Assembly: GCA_013359255.1 (NCBI GenBank)
Contig: JABWCF010000009.1
Span: 62,001 to 126,000 of the forward strand
Direction: 5' to 3'
Length of the DNA stretch: 64,000 nucleotides
Origin: Flavobacteriales bacterium
Lineage (GTDB): Bacteria > Bacteroidota > Bacteroidia > Flavobacteriales_E > Vicingaceae
Part shown: positions 23,210 to 32,054 of the stretch, piece by piece
Position numbering within the stretch: position 1 is the first letter of the stretch
Layout: each line of letters starts with the position of its first letter
The notes under the pieces: model-generated
The model's database searches: none
Told to the model about the DNA's origin: nothing
What the model saw: only the letters and a program-made list of their open reading frames with translations
Position numbers and translations under genes: made by a program

Positions 23210-23767
23210 ATGAAATATTTAATCCTATTTACCTTCATTATTTCAACACTTTTATTCTCCTGCCAAAGCGGAAAATACCAAAAAGAAATTAGTGCATTAG
23301 ATAGTTTGCACAACCTCTTAAATATAGCCGAACAACAACTTGCCTCAACCGACACCGCCAAGGTAAGAACCATTAAAGCGGAAATGCAAAAAAATATGGA
23401 TTTTATTACCGAAAACTATAAAGATACTTTTTCCATGGATATGGCCATGATGCTTTCCGATTACGCTTTCCCCAAAAAAAAGGTGTACCGAAATTTTATT
23501 GGAAACTACTCAAAATTTTTAAAAGATATTGAATACACCCGCTCCCAGTTAAGCAACTTAAAACAAGATTTAGAAAATAAAAGCATACCGGAAGACAAAG
23601 TGTTAACATACTTTACCACCGAGCAAAATGCAGTATTAACTATATGCAACACCATTGACCAAAACGTGAATACGATTCAAACCTATTTTTTAAGATTTGA
23701 TACCTTGCATCCAAAAGTACTGCACATTGTAGATAGCATAAAAACGGCACAAAATATGCGACCTTAA
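23210..23767 (+). CDS. Hypothetical lipoprotein
   Basis: 185 residues. Signal peptide with lipobox TLLFSC (Cys about residue 18), then an almost wholly helical mature part with a coiled-coil flavour (about 25-60 and 100-130). Seven bp behind serS and 5 bp before the TPR gene, so probably co-transcribed with both. Family not recognised. Confidence 0.75.
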   Translation: MKYLILFTFIISTLLFSCQSGKYQKEISALDSLHNLLNIAEQQLASTDTAKVRTIKAEMQKNMDFITENYKDTFSMDMAMMLSDYAFPKKKVYRNFIGNYSKFLKDIEYTRSQLSNLKQDLENKSIPEDKVLTYFTTEQNAVLTICNTIDQNVNTIQTYFLRFDTLHPKVLHIVDSIKTAQNMRP

Positions 23768-23772
23768 GCTCA

Positions 23773-25632
23773 ATGCACTTCAAAAAAATCATACTATTCG
23801 CAATCCTCTTTCTTTTTGGGTTTTATCCTATTTTAATTTTTTCTCAAAATAACAACGATGCCGAACTAGCTATGCAGCATATGCAAGAGGGCGAATATGA
23901 AAAAGCCTCGTTCTATTTAGAAAAATTGTACAATAAAAGCGGTATTGAATACTATTATGATAACTTGCTAGTTTGCTACATTAAACTGGGAGAGTTTAAA
24001 AAAGCCGAAAAACTTGCCGAAAAACAACTCAACAGATTTCCTACCCGCTTACAATATTTAGTTGATTTAGGCTCCGTTTACGAAGAAGCCGGAAACAAAA
24101 CGAAGGCAACCCAACAATATGAAAAAAGCATTAAGGAACTTTCTATCGACCAAAAACAAATAACTGAACTCGCCAATGCTTTTGCCAGAAAAAAATTATT
24201 CGAATACGCTATCAATACCTATCTTAAAGGCCGTAAACTACTGAAAGGCTTTTACCCATTTAATATGGAACTAGCCTCTGTTTACAAAGCAAACGGCAAT
24301 TTCGATTTAATGATTGGCGAATACTTAGACTTACTCCTTATTCACGATTCGTATATTCAAAGTGTACAAAATGCGTTGCAAAACGAACTTGCCCCCGACC
24401 CCGACCTTAAAAAAACAGAACTACTGAAATCCGAACTACTGAAAAGAATTCAAAAAAATTCAGACAAAACTATTTTTTCCGAACTACTTATTTGGTTTTA
24501 TGTTCAAGAAAAAAACCACACAGCCGCCCTGTTACAAGCTAAAGCTCTAGATAAAAAATTAAACGAAGATGGTTACCGAATAATGGAATTAGGCATGTTG
24601 GCCCTCTCCGACAAAAACTACGATGCCGCCACCGAATGCTACGAATACATTATTAAAAAAGGTAGAAATTCATTCAACTACCTTAATGCTCGCATGGAAT
24701 TAGTAAACGTACTACATTTAAAAATTACCACCTCAGGAGCCTACACCCCAAACGATTTAATCCTACTGGAAACAAACTACATTGCAGCCATTAATGATTT
24801 AGGAAAAAGCCACTCCACCATTCCCTTGTTACTCGGCTACGCCCAACTACAAGCATTTTACCTTTATAAATACAAAGAAGCAATACAAACTATTAACGAA
24901 ATTCTGCTTCTGCCACAACTAAAAGGACATGATAAAGCTAAAGCAAAAATTCTACTGGCCGATGTAAACCTCTTAACTGGAGAAATTTGGGAAGCCTCTC
25001 TTCTCTATTCTCAGGTTGAAAAAGAATTTAAGTACGACATATGGGGAGAAGATGCAAAGTTTAAAAATGCAAAAATTTCTTACTACACCGGAAATTTTAA
25101 ATGGGCAAAAGCACAATTAGATGTTCTAAAAGGCTCTACCTCTAAGCTCATTGCAAATGATGCCCTTGAACTCTCTTTACTAATTACCGACAACACTACC
25201 CTAGATACTAACACCCTACCCCTTTTTGTTTTTGCACAAACCGATTTACTTATTTACCAAAACAAATTCGATGAAGCCTTATTGAAATACGATACACTTC
25301 TTACCGCCTTTCCAAGTCATAGCCTAAACGATGAAATTATTTACCGGAAAGCCCAAATCATGCTAAAGAAAAAAGAATTTCAAAAAGCTGCTTTCTATTA
25401 TTCAGAAATTTTAAAAGATTATTCATACGATATATGGAGCGATAATGCCCTTTTTTACCTTGCCGAACTTTACGAAAAACACCTCAACGATAAAGAAAAA
25501 GCAATGAACTATTACAAACAACTATTTACCAATTATACCGGAAGTATTTTTGTAATTGAAGCACGTAAAAGATTCCGAACACTCAGAGGCGACTCAGCCT
25601 CTGATGATTTTGATAAACTACTAGAAAAATGA
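23773..25632 (+). CDS. Exported tetratricopeptide-repeat protein
   Basis: 619 residues. Signal peptide (about 1-25, ILFAILFLFGFYPILIFSQ) followed by many TPR-type helical hairpins across the whole chain: for example MQEGEYEKASFYLEKLYN (about 37), LGEFKKAEKLAEKQLNRFP, KEFQKAAFYYSEILKDYSYD, DKEKAMNYYKQLFTNYTGS at the end. Tandem repeats of the TPR/BamD-like kind serve as scaffolds for envelope assembly; the specific partner is unknown. It is coupled by an ATGA overlap to the next gene. Confidence 0.85.
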   Translation: MHFKKIILFAILFLFGFYPILIFSQNNNDAELAMQHMQEGEYEKASFYLEKLYNKSGIEYYYDNLLVCYIKLGEFKKAEKLAEKQLNRFPTRLQYLVDLGSVYEEAGNKTKATQQYEKSIKELSIDQKQITELANAFARKKLFEYAINTYLKGRKLLKGFYPFNMELASVYKANGNFDLMIGEYLDLLLIHDSYIQSVQNALQNELAPDPDLKKTELLKSELLKRIQKNSDKTIFSELLIWFYVQEKNHTAALLQAKALDKKLNEDGYRIMELGMLALSDKNYDAATECYEYIIKKGRNSFNYLNARMELVNVLHLKITTSGAYTPNDLILLETNYIAAINDLGKSHSTIPLLLGYAQLQAFYLYKYKEAIQTINEILLLPQLKGHDKAKAKILLADVNLLTGEIWEASLLYSQVEKEFKYDIWGEDAKFKNAKISYYTGNFKWAKAQLDVLKGSTSKLIANDALELSLLITDNTTLDTNTLPLFVFAQTDLLIYQNKFDEALLKYDTLLTAFPSHSLNDEIIYRKAQIMLKKKEFQKAAFYYSEILKDYSYDIWSDNALFYLAELYEKHLNDKEKAMNYYKQLFTNYTGSIFVIEARKRFRTLRGDSASDDFDKLLEK

Positions 25633-25937
25633 TTATCTACAATGTTACAATTAGTATAGACCCGTCCGAGCATGAAAACTGGCTGGAATGGATGAGAAAT
25701 TACCATATACCCAATGTAATGCAAACCGGTTGTTTTACCCATTATAAAATTTGTAAAATACTCTCTACACAACCCGATGAAACAGGCATCACATACGCCA
25801 TTCAATACACCTGTAATTCCATAAACGAATTAAACCAATATCAGGAAAAATTTGCAGGTTCGTTGCAAAAAGAACATTCTGAAAAATACAGAGGTAAGTT
25901 TGCTGCGTTCAGAACCATTCTTGAAATAATAGATTAG
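25629..25937 (+). CDS. DUF4286-family protein
   Basis: 102 residues, an αβ ferredoxin-like fold with MIIYNVTISIDPSEHENWLE at the N-terminus and HIPNVMQTGCF, typical of DUF4286, a small Bacteroidota family of unknown function. It overlaps the TPR gene by 4 bp and precedes rsmA by 23 bp. No catalytic motif is apparent. Confidence 0.85.
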   Translation: MIIYNVTISIDPSEHENWLEWMRNYHIPNVMQTGCFTHYKICKILSTQPDETGITYAIQYTCNSINELNQYQEKFAGSLQKEHSEKYRGKFAAFRTILEIID

Positions 25938-25960
25938 ATAAGGCTAATTAAAACTTTATT

Positions 25961-26731
25961 GTGAGCAAGGTAAAACCAAAAAAACATTTAGGTCAGCATT
26001 TTTTAAAAAATATAGAAATTGCCGAAACCATAGTCAATTCACTTACTCAACATGGCTCTTATTCTACTGTATTAGAAATTGGACCCGGCATGGGTGTGCT
26101 TACCCAATTTCTTATAAAAAACACAACTTTTAAAACATGGGTAGCTGAAATAGACAAGGAATCTATACATTATCTTAAAAACCATTTTCCCGAAATTACC
26201 AACCGAATAATTGAAGGCGATTTTTTAAAAATGTCGCTGAATCTGTATTTCAAAAATAACCCTATTGCTATTATTGGCAATTTTCCGTACAACATTTCTT
26301 CGCAAATACTTTTTAAAGTTTACGAAAATAAAAATCAGGTAACCGAAGTAGTAGGTATGTTTCAGAAAGAAGTGGCCCAACGTATAGCCTCTAAACCAGG
26401 CAATAAAGAGTATGGCATTTTAAGTGTTTTAATGCAAGCTTATTACCACATCGAATATTTATTTACTGTAAACGAAAACGAATTTTATCCACCACCTAAA
26501 GTAAAGTCGGGTGTTCTCCGCCTTTGCAGAAACCAAACCCACACGCTACCCTGCAACGAAATCCTTTTTAAAAAAGTGGTAAAAACCGCTTTTAATCAAC
26601 GAAGAAAAACTCTCCGTAATTCTTTAAAAACCCTGCTACCACAAGAAATCGTATCGTTATCCATTTTTAATAAACGCCCCGAACAACTTAGTGTAGAAGA
26701 ATTTGTTTCCATTACAGAAATGATATCTTAA
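25961..26731 (+). CDS. rsmA: 16S rRNA (adenine1518-N6/adenine1519-N6)-dimethyltransferase
   Basis: 256 residues, start GTG. SAM-binding motif [12 protein letters not shown], acidic GDFLK and catalytic [13 protein letters not shown] (NxPY) identify KsgA/RsmA, which dimethylates two adenines in the 3' terminal helix of 16S rRNA late in 30S assembly. N-terminal [11 protein letters not shown] and C-terminal helical domain are complete. Confidence 0.96.
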   Translation: MSKVKPKKHLGQHFLKNIEIAETIVNSLTQHGSYSTVLEIGPGMGVLTQFLIKNTTFKTWVAEIDKESIHYLKNHFPEITNRIIEGDFLKMSLNLYFKNNPIAIIGNFPYNISSQILFKVYENKNQVTEVVGMFQKEVAQRIASKPGNKEYGILSVLMQAYYHIEYLFTVNENEFYPPPKVKSGVLRLCRNQTHTLPCNEILFKKVVKTAFNQRRKTLRNSLKTLLPQEIVSLSIFNKRPEQLSVEEFVSITEMIS

Positions 26732-26763
26732 TCTCAAGCACAAGATTAAAACGCTAATTATAC

Positions 26764-26771
26764 TACCTTTG
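26764..26771 (+). promoter_or_regulatory. -7 box of mgtE
   Basis: TACCTTTG matches TAnnTTTG exactly, 20 bp before the mgtE start. No good TTG upstream partner is seen. Confidence 0.45.
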
Positions 26772-26791
26772 CACTCTTAAAAAAAGGGTGA

Positions 26792-28150
26792 ATGAATTTT
26801 GAACTTACCAAAGAATTTTTAGATGAATTACGAGGTGCTATAAAACTTGGTAACCAATCTTTTATTCAGGAAAAGATAAGCACCCTCCACCCTGCCGACC
26901 TTGCCGAAATTTTAGACCAGTTAGACTCGGAAGAATCCATTCAATTCTATCAATTTCTCGACAAAGAAATTGCAGGAGATGTATTGGTAGAAATGGAAGA
27001 AGATGTTCGCGAAAAATTTCTTACACAATTTACCTCAAAAGAAATTGCACAGGATTTTATCGAAAACATGGAATCGGACGATGCTGCCGATATTATTTCG
27101 GAACTTCCCGACTCCGTTAAAGACGAGGTAATTTCGCACATTGAAGATGCCGAACAGGCCAGTGATATTGTAGATTTGCTGAATTACGATGAAGACACTG
27201 CCGGGGGACTGATGGCAAAAGAACTTATTGCCGTTAACATCAATTGGAGTGTACAAAAATGCATAAAGGAAGTAAGAAAACAGGCCGAAGAAATTGAAGA
27301 TGTTTATACCACCTATGTGATTGACGACAGAGGAAAATTGCTAGGTTTGCTCTCTTTGAAAAAACTGCTGCTAACACCCGAGGAAGCCAAAGTAAGCGGC
27401 ATTTACAAGAAAGATATTGTTTTCGTAGAAGCCTCTACTAGCTCCGAAGAAGTATCTAACATTATGGAAAAATACGACTTGGTAGTCGTTCCGGTAGTAG
27501 ATAAATTAGGCCGGCTTCTTGGCCGAATTACCATTGATGACGTAGTAGATGTTATAAAAGAGGAAGCAGAAAAAGATTTCCAATTAGCATCGGGTATCTC
27601 AGAAAAAGTAGAACATAGCGACAGTGTTTGGATATTAAGTCGTTCGCGTTTACCATGGCTTTTAATCGGATTATTGGGCGGAATTTTAGGCTCTCGCATC
27701 ATTGGGAACTACGAATCCGAAATTCAAATCTACCCGGAAATGGCTCTTTTTATTCCGCTTATTGCCGCCATGGGTGGAAATGCAGGAGTGCAATCCTCGG
27801 CAATTGTAGTACAAGGATTGGCAAACAACTCACTAGGATTTACGGGCATTTTACCGAAACTTTTTAAAGAACTTTTGGTGGGTTTAGTAAATGGTATCGT
27901 ATGCTCTACCATTATTTTTACCTACAATTTCTTCTTAAATGATTCTTTTCAGCTTGGCTTAACCGTTGGTATTGCACTAATTTCTGTCATCGTATTTGCT
28001 ACTATTTTGGGCACTTTTGTTCCACTGGTTCTAGATAAATACGATATCAATCCGGCATTGGCTACCGGACCTTTTATTACTACTATGAACGATGTTTCGG
28101 GTTTATTTATTTACTTCTTAGCCGGACACTTACTATACATACCCCATTGA
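26792..28150 (+). CDS. mgtE: Magnesium transporter MgtE
   Basis: 452 residues: N-terminal superhelical MgtE_N domain (about 20-130, with HPADLAEILDQL), tandem CBS domains (about 135-255, VYTTYVIDDRGKLLGLLSLK and VVPVVDKLGRLLGRITIDDV), then five membrane helices including the conserved PLIAAMGGNAGVQSSAIVVQ. The CBS and N domains gate the channel by Mg2+. Ends 4 bp into the next gene. Confidence 0.96.
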   Translation: MNFELTKEFLDELRGAIKLGNQSFIQEKISTLHPADLAEILDQLDSEESIQFYQFLDKEIAGDVLVEMEEDVREKFLTQFTSKEIAQDFIENMESDDAADIISELPDSVKDEVISHIEDAEQASDIVDLLNYDEDTAGGLMAKELIAVNINWSVQKCIKEVRKQAEEIEDVYTTYVIDDRGKLLGLLSLKKLLLTPEEAKVSGIYKKDIVFVEASTSSEEVSNIMEKYDLVVVPVVDKLGRLLGRITIDDVVDVIKEEAEKDFQLASGISEKVEHSDSVWILSRSRLPWLLIGLLGGILGSRIIGNYESEIQIYPEMALFIPLIAAMGGNAGVQSSAIVVQGLANNSLGFTGILPKLFKELLVGLVNGIVCSTIIFTYNFFLNDSFQLGLTVGIALISVIVFATILGTFVPLVLDKYDINPALATGPFITTMNDVSGLFIYFLAGHLLYIPH

Positions 28151-29085
28151 AAATACTTTTTTTAGATAGCATTCACCCTATATTAGAACAAAGACTTACC
28201 GAAAAAGGCTTTGTATGCCTGCACGAATATCAAAAAACCAAAACTGAAGTAGAAAAAATCATTCACGAATTTGATGGAATTGTTATTCGCAGCCGGTTTA
28301 AGATAGATACTTTTTTTATCGACAAGGCCACTCAACTTAAATTTATTGCCCGCTCAGGAGCAGGAATGGAAAACATTGATCTACCTTATGCTTTACAAAA
28401 GGGAATTAAATGTTACCACTCGCCCGAAGGCAACCGAGATGCTGTAGCAGAACATGCATTGGGAATGTTACTTTCTTTATTTAACCACCTATGCCGCTCC
28501 AACACTGAAGCAAAACAGGGAATTTGGAATAGAGAAAAAAATAGAGGCCTTGAAATTTCAGATAAAACCGTTGGCATTATTGGTTATGGCTACATGGGTG
28601 CCGCATTTGCTCAAAGACTAAAAGGTTTTCAGTGCAAAATATTAGCTTACGATAAATACAAGAAAAACTTCGGAAACGAATATGTTACCGAATGTTCACT
28701 TCAGGAAGTTTTTGAAAAAACAGATATTTTAAGCATTCACCTGCCTTTAACAGAAGAAACTCTTTACTACATAAATCAAGAATTTATCAATCAATTTGCA
28801 AAACCATTTTACCTTATTAATACTGCCAGAGGGAAGAATGTAAACACGAATCATTTAGTTGAAGCCCTAAAAAATGGAAAAATAAAAGGAGCATGTTTAG
28901 ATGTATTGGAATACGAAAAAGTAAGTTTCGAAAATCTAAACAACGATGAACTTCCGGAAGCATTTCGTTTATTGGCAAACAACGATAATGTAATCCTTTC
29001 CCCTCACATAGCCGGCTGGACGAAAGAAAGCTACATTAAACTTTCCTCTTTTTTGGCCGATAAAATTTTAAGCGATTTTTGCTAA
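28147..29085 (+). CDS. D-isomer 2-hydroxyacid dehydrogenase (SerA-like)
   Basis: 312 residues from TTG 28147 (overlaps mgtE stop). It has the substrate domain FIARSGAGMENIDL, Rossmann motif TVGIIGYGYMGAAFA, INTARGKNVN and the catalytic His in SPHIAGWT. It matches 3-phosphoglycerate dehydrogenase-type enzymes but without ACT regulatory domain, so activity on 3-phosphoglycerate, glyoxylate or another 2-keto acid cannot be told apart. Confidence 0.88.
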   Translation: MKILFLDSIHPILEQRLTEKGFVCLHEYQKTKTEVEKIIHEFDGIVIRSRFKIDTFFIDKATQLKFIARSGAGMENIDLPYALQKGIKCYHSPEGNRDAVAEHALGMLLSLFNHLCRSNTEAKQGIWNREKNRGLEISDKTVGIIGYGYMGAAFAQRLKGFQCKILAYDKYKKNFGNEYVTECSLQEVFEKTDILSIHLPLTEETLYYINQEFINQFAKPFYLINTARGKNVNTNHLVEALKNGKIKGACLDVLEYEKVSFENLNNDELPEAFRLLANNDNVILSPHIAGWTKESYIKLSSFLADKILSDFC

Positions 29086-29092
29086 TTCTACT

Positions 29093-30868
29093 TTACTTGA
29101 ACACCGTAATGTATCCTGTTGTACTGTAATCGGTGGTTTTAGATTTTGCTGTTAACGTAAAGTAGTAAGTTCCGGCAGAAACTTCAAGACCCGCATTAGT
29201 TCTTCCTTCCCATGCAATTTGAGGAGCTTTTGCCTCAAACATTTGGGAACCCCAACGGTTAAATATTTTTATCTCAAACTCTTCAAAACCACCACCCGAT
29301 ATAAAGAACACATCATTACTCCCATCTCCATTTGGAGAAAATACATTAGGAATTAATATACCATCAATAATTTCTATCCAAATGTGAGCTGTATCAGAGC
29401 ATCCATTAGAATCTACTACAGTAAGTACAACCTGATAAGTTCCTGGTCCAGGAAAAGTGTGCCATGGATTTTGAACGGTAGAAGAACTGCCGTCACCAAA
29501 ATCCCAGTTCCAAGAAATAGGGTTTCCTTGGCTTGTATCGGTAAACAAAATAGGATGGTTAGCAAAAACCCTATTTGTATCGCTATATCCGTAGGCTGAG
29601 GGGCCTGTATATACATTAATATTAAGTGAAGCCGGGGCCGAATTACATCCACCTGACTGGCTGGCCGAAATAACAGAAACCGTGCCGGGGCCTGTATTCC
29701 AGTTTACAGTTATACTATTAGAAGTGCTATCTATAATTACAACGCCAAGAGGTACTGTCCAAATATAATTTCCGTTTCCCCCCGAAGCAGTGAAGGTGGT
29801 TGAAGTTGAACCTATGCACAAAATGGTATCACCAGAAATAGTAGGAGCAAGTGGAGCTTGTTCTGTTAACACATAAGGCTCTCCCGGATTTGCAAATTGC
29901 CAGGTACTTCGGGTAAGGGTGGCAAAAATACCGGCCGTTCCGGGTGTGGTAGTGGCCATATCATTCCACTGGTTATTGTTTGTTCTCCAATGTGCCATAC
30001 CATCATAATTGCCATCGGTACCTGCAATGTAATGTAATCGAATATCAGCAGGTGAGTTTCCGGTTGTTCTAAGTATAGCATGGTAAAAAGTATCGTTTGC
30101 CTGACAAACGAGGCCATCGTTTATATTTCGGTTAAACCCGTCAATATCGGGGTTGTGATTTACAAAACGTACCGTATAAGTTGCCGCATTAGCATCATTA
30201 GGAGTTAGCTCAACTGGTCTGTAACGGGTAACAGCCACACTTGAACCAACAGGATAGAGATAGGTCGCATTGGTGTTTGTTTCGCGAGATAGGGTGCCTG
30301 GAGCCAAGCTGCTTACAAAACCTTCGTTTCCGGGAGTGGTATTGTTGACAATAGATGTGGTTGAAGGGTTTAACACGAACATTGAGTTTGTGGCTGTTGC
30401 CAACTCTCTGTCATTCAGGTTAAGTGTTCCTGTAGCATCAATATTGGCATCTATCGTTTGTGTTTTTATGCCCGTTCCGGTAAGAGTTAAATCATGAAAA
30501 GTCGTAACCACCGAACCAGTTATTAACTGATTGTTTCCATTAAGTGTTACCTCGCTTTGGTTTGCTGTAAAGGTGGCATTGTTTATCCAATTATTTTCTA
30601 TAAAATAATCTCCGTTTCCGGAAACTACTGCGTTGTTGTTTATTTCAAAATCGCCATTATTAAGGCTATTGGCCACGGTAAAACTGCCATGGTTTGTTAA
30701 TGTGGTACCTACTCCTGTATTAAGTGTATTTCCGTTTACCTGAACAATTCCTCCGTTTGCAACATATATGCTGCCCTGATTAAATAATACATTTTGAGCA
30801 TTAACAGTAAATGAAGCCATTGACACTAGCAAAAACGCTATAAGCCTATTGTTACTTTTTTTTCTCAT
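29093..30868 (-). CDS. Surface protein with PKD and gliding-type (CHU_C) C-terminal domain
   Basis: About 591 residues. Start set at ATG 30868, because a signal peptide (LIAFLLVSMASFTVNAQ) begins there; an upstream ATG at 30973 would add 35 residues in front. The N-terminal part has repeated short Asn/Gly-rich β-strand units (about 20-150), the middle an Ig-like and a PKD domain (WNWDFGDGSSSTVQNPWHTF), the end a CHU_C module (ILIPNVFSPNGDGSNDVF ... AGTYYFTLTAKSK). This C-terminus is a T9SS type B sorting signal. The protein is likely cell-surface or secreted. Confidence 0.88.
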   Translation of the reverse strand: MRKKSNNRLIAFLLVSMASFTVNAQNVLFNQGSIYVANGGIVQVNGNTLNTGVGTTLTNHGSFTVANSLNNGDFEINNNAVVSGNGDYFIENNWINNATFTANQSEVTLNGNNQLITGSVVTTFHDLTLTGTGIKTQTIDANIDATGTLNLNDRELATATNSMFVLNPSTTSIVNNTTPGNEGFVSSLAPGTLSRETNTNATYLYPVGSSVAVTRYRPVELTPNDANAATYTVRFVNHNPDIDGFNRNINDGLVCQANDTFYHAILRTTGNSPADIRLHYIAGTDGNYDGMAHWRTNNNQWNDMATTTPGTAGIFATLTRSTWQFANPGEPYVLTEQAPLAPTISGDTILCIGSTSTTFTASGGNGNYIWTVPLGVVIIDSTSNSITVNWNTGPGTVSVISASQSGGCNSAPASLNINVYTGPSAYGYSDTNRVFANHPILFTDTSQGNPISWNWDFGDGSSSTVQNPWHTFPGPGTYQVVLTVVDSNGCSDTAHIWIEIIDGILIPNVFSPNGDGSNDVFFISGGGFEEFEIKIFNRWGSQMFEAKAPQIAWEGRTNAGLEVSAGTYYFTLTAKSKTTDYSTTGYITVFK

Positions 30869-30980
30869 AGTAGCTTTATAATGAACTAATAAACAAATGT
30901 AAAAAAATATTTTGTAAGTAAAAAATTTATTCCCATGAATGCGATTTATGTAGTTTACATAAATTTCAAACAATATTATT

Positions 30981-31589
30981 CTATAGAACTCTAATAATTT
31001 TATTTAAAACTATATATAGAAAATAAGAAAGTACAGAAATCGTTAAGAATGCTATTAAATTAATATGCCCAATAAACCCCGCAAATAGCGAAATAAAAAA
31101 CAAAAAAACTACAACAGATGATATTTTCCAGATAAACTCTCGTTTATCGAAAAAAAGAATAATATAAATTGTTATAATTAGAATGTATTCAACTTTTGAG
31201 TATGTAAAATCTAACAAACTATTTCCACTTAGTATAAATTTATTGAACGTCCACATAATAGTTAAAATAGATATTTTGGATTTCTGGCTTTCAAATGAAT
31301 AATCATTTTCTGTTTGAGGAAGTATTGAGTAACTAATAAAATAGATTAAAATAGGATTTACAAGAGTAATTAAGAGTAGCATTGGAGAGTTTATTTGACT
31401 AAAATCTCTCTTTATAAACCACTCCCAAACAATAATTAAAAAAAATAACAAGGACCAAACATATTGATGCCAGAGAATTTTTTCATGTGGAAAATTTTTT
31501 AAAATTCTTGCCCAATTTATTATTATCGTTGATGCAGCTATTCCAATAAAAATTGAATAAAAACTTAATATGTATTCTTCTAAATTCAA
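30981..31589 (-). CDS. Hypothetical multi-pass membrane protein
   Basis: 202 residues, rich in phenylalanine and isoleucine, with about six predicted membrane helices and short loops. No conserved motif recognised. Codon use is very A/T-rich compared with neighbours, and it stands alone with no overlap. Could be a small accessory-gene insertion. Confidence 0.5.
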   Translation of the reverse strand: MNLEEYILSFYSIFIGIAASTIIINWARILKNFPHEKILWHQYVWSLLFFLIIVWEWFIKRDFSQINSPMLLLITLVNPILIYFISYSILPQTENDYSFESQKSKISILTIMWTFNKFILSGNSLLDFTYSKVEYILIITIYIILFFDKREFIWKISSVVVFLFFISLFAGFIGHINLIAFLTISVLSYFLYIVLNKIIRVL

Positions 31590-31669
31590 CGTAGTAGATG
31601 TTATTCAAAAAGGACTTCTAACCTATTCTGTATATTTTTTTTATAGAAGTAAGGATACGTTCAACGAAA

Positions 31670-32044
31670 TTATTTATCGATAAAAACCAACTTAAAAGCC
31701 ACTACCAGCAATACCATTCCAAATATTTTTTTTACCATTGATTCGCTGAATATATCTATGGAAAGTTTTGAGCCAATATACCCTCCTACTACAAAAGCCA
31801 AAGAAATAAGTAAGGCGTATTTCCACTCCAAATTTCCGGCTTTGTGGTAGTTGTAAACTGCCATAAAACCAACAGGTGGCAACATAATGGCTAGGCTAGT
31901 GCCTTGTGCTGTAAGTTGTGATAATCCTACAAAGAAAACCAAAGCCGGCACAATGACTATTCCGCCTCCAATACCAATCATTCCGCTTAAAATACCGGCA
32001 ATTACACCGATTAACAAAAGGGTTATTATGGTTAAAATACTCAT
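31670..32044 (-). CDS. Half-length TauE/SafE (TSUP) permease
   Basis: 124 residues, four membrane helices with GMIGIGGGIVIVPALVFF and TSLAIMLPPVGFMAV. Most TSUP transporters are about 250 residues and contain two such repeats; here only one is present, so it would act as a dimer. Possible substrates are sulfite or organosulfonates, by family only. It lies 10 bp downstream of the large TolB-like gene stop and may be co-transcribed. Confidence 0.8.
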   Translation of the reverse strand: MSILTIITLLLIGVIAGILSGMIGIGGGIVIVPALVFFVGLSQLTAQGTSLAIMLPPVGFMAVYNYHKAGNLEWKYALLISLAFVVGGYIGSKLSIDIFSESMVKKIFGMVLLVVAFKLVFIDK

Positions 32045-32054
32045 GATAAATAGA

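Noticed and set aside
31590-31669. ncRNA between the membrane protein and the TSUP gene
   Set aside because: Short A/T-rich spacer, no stable stem or conserved motif.
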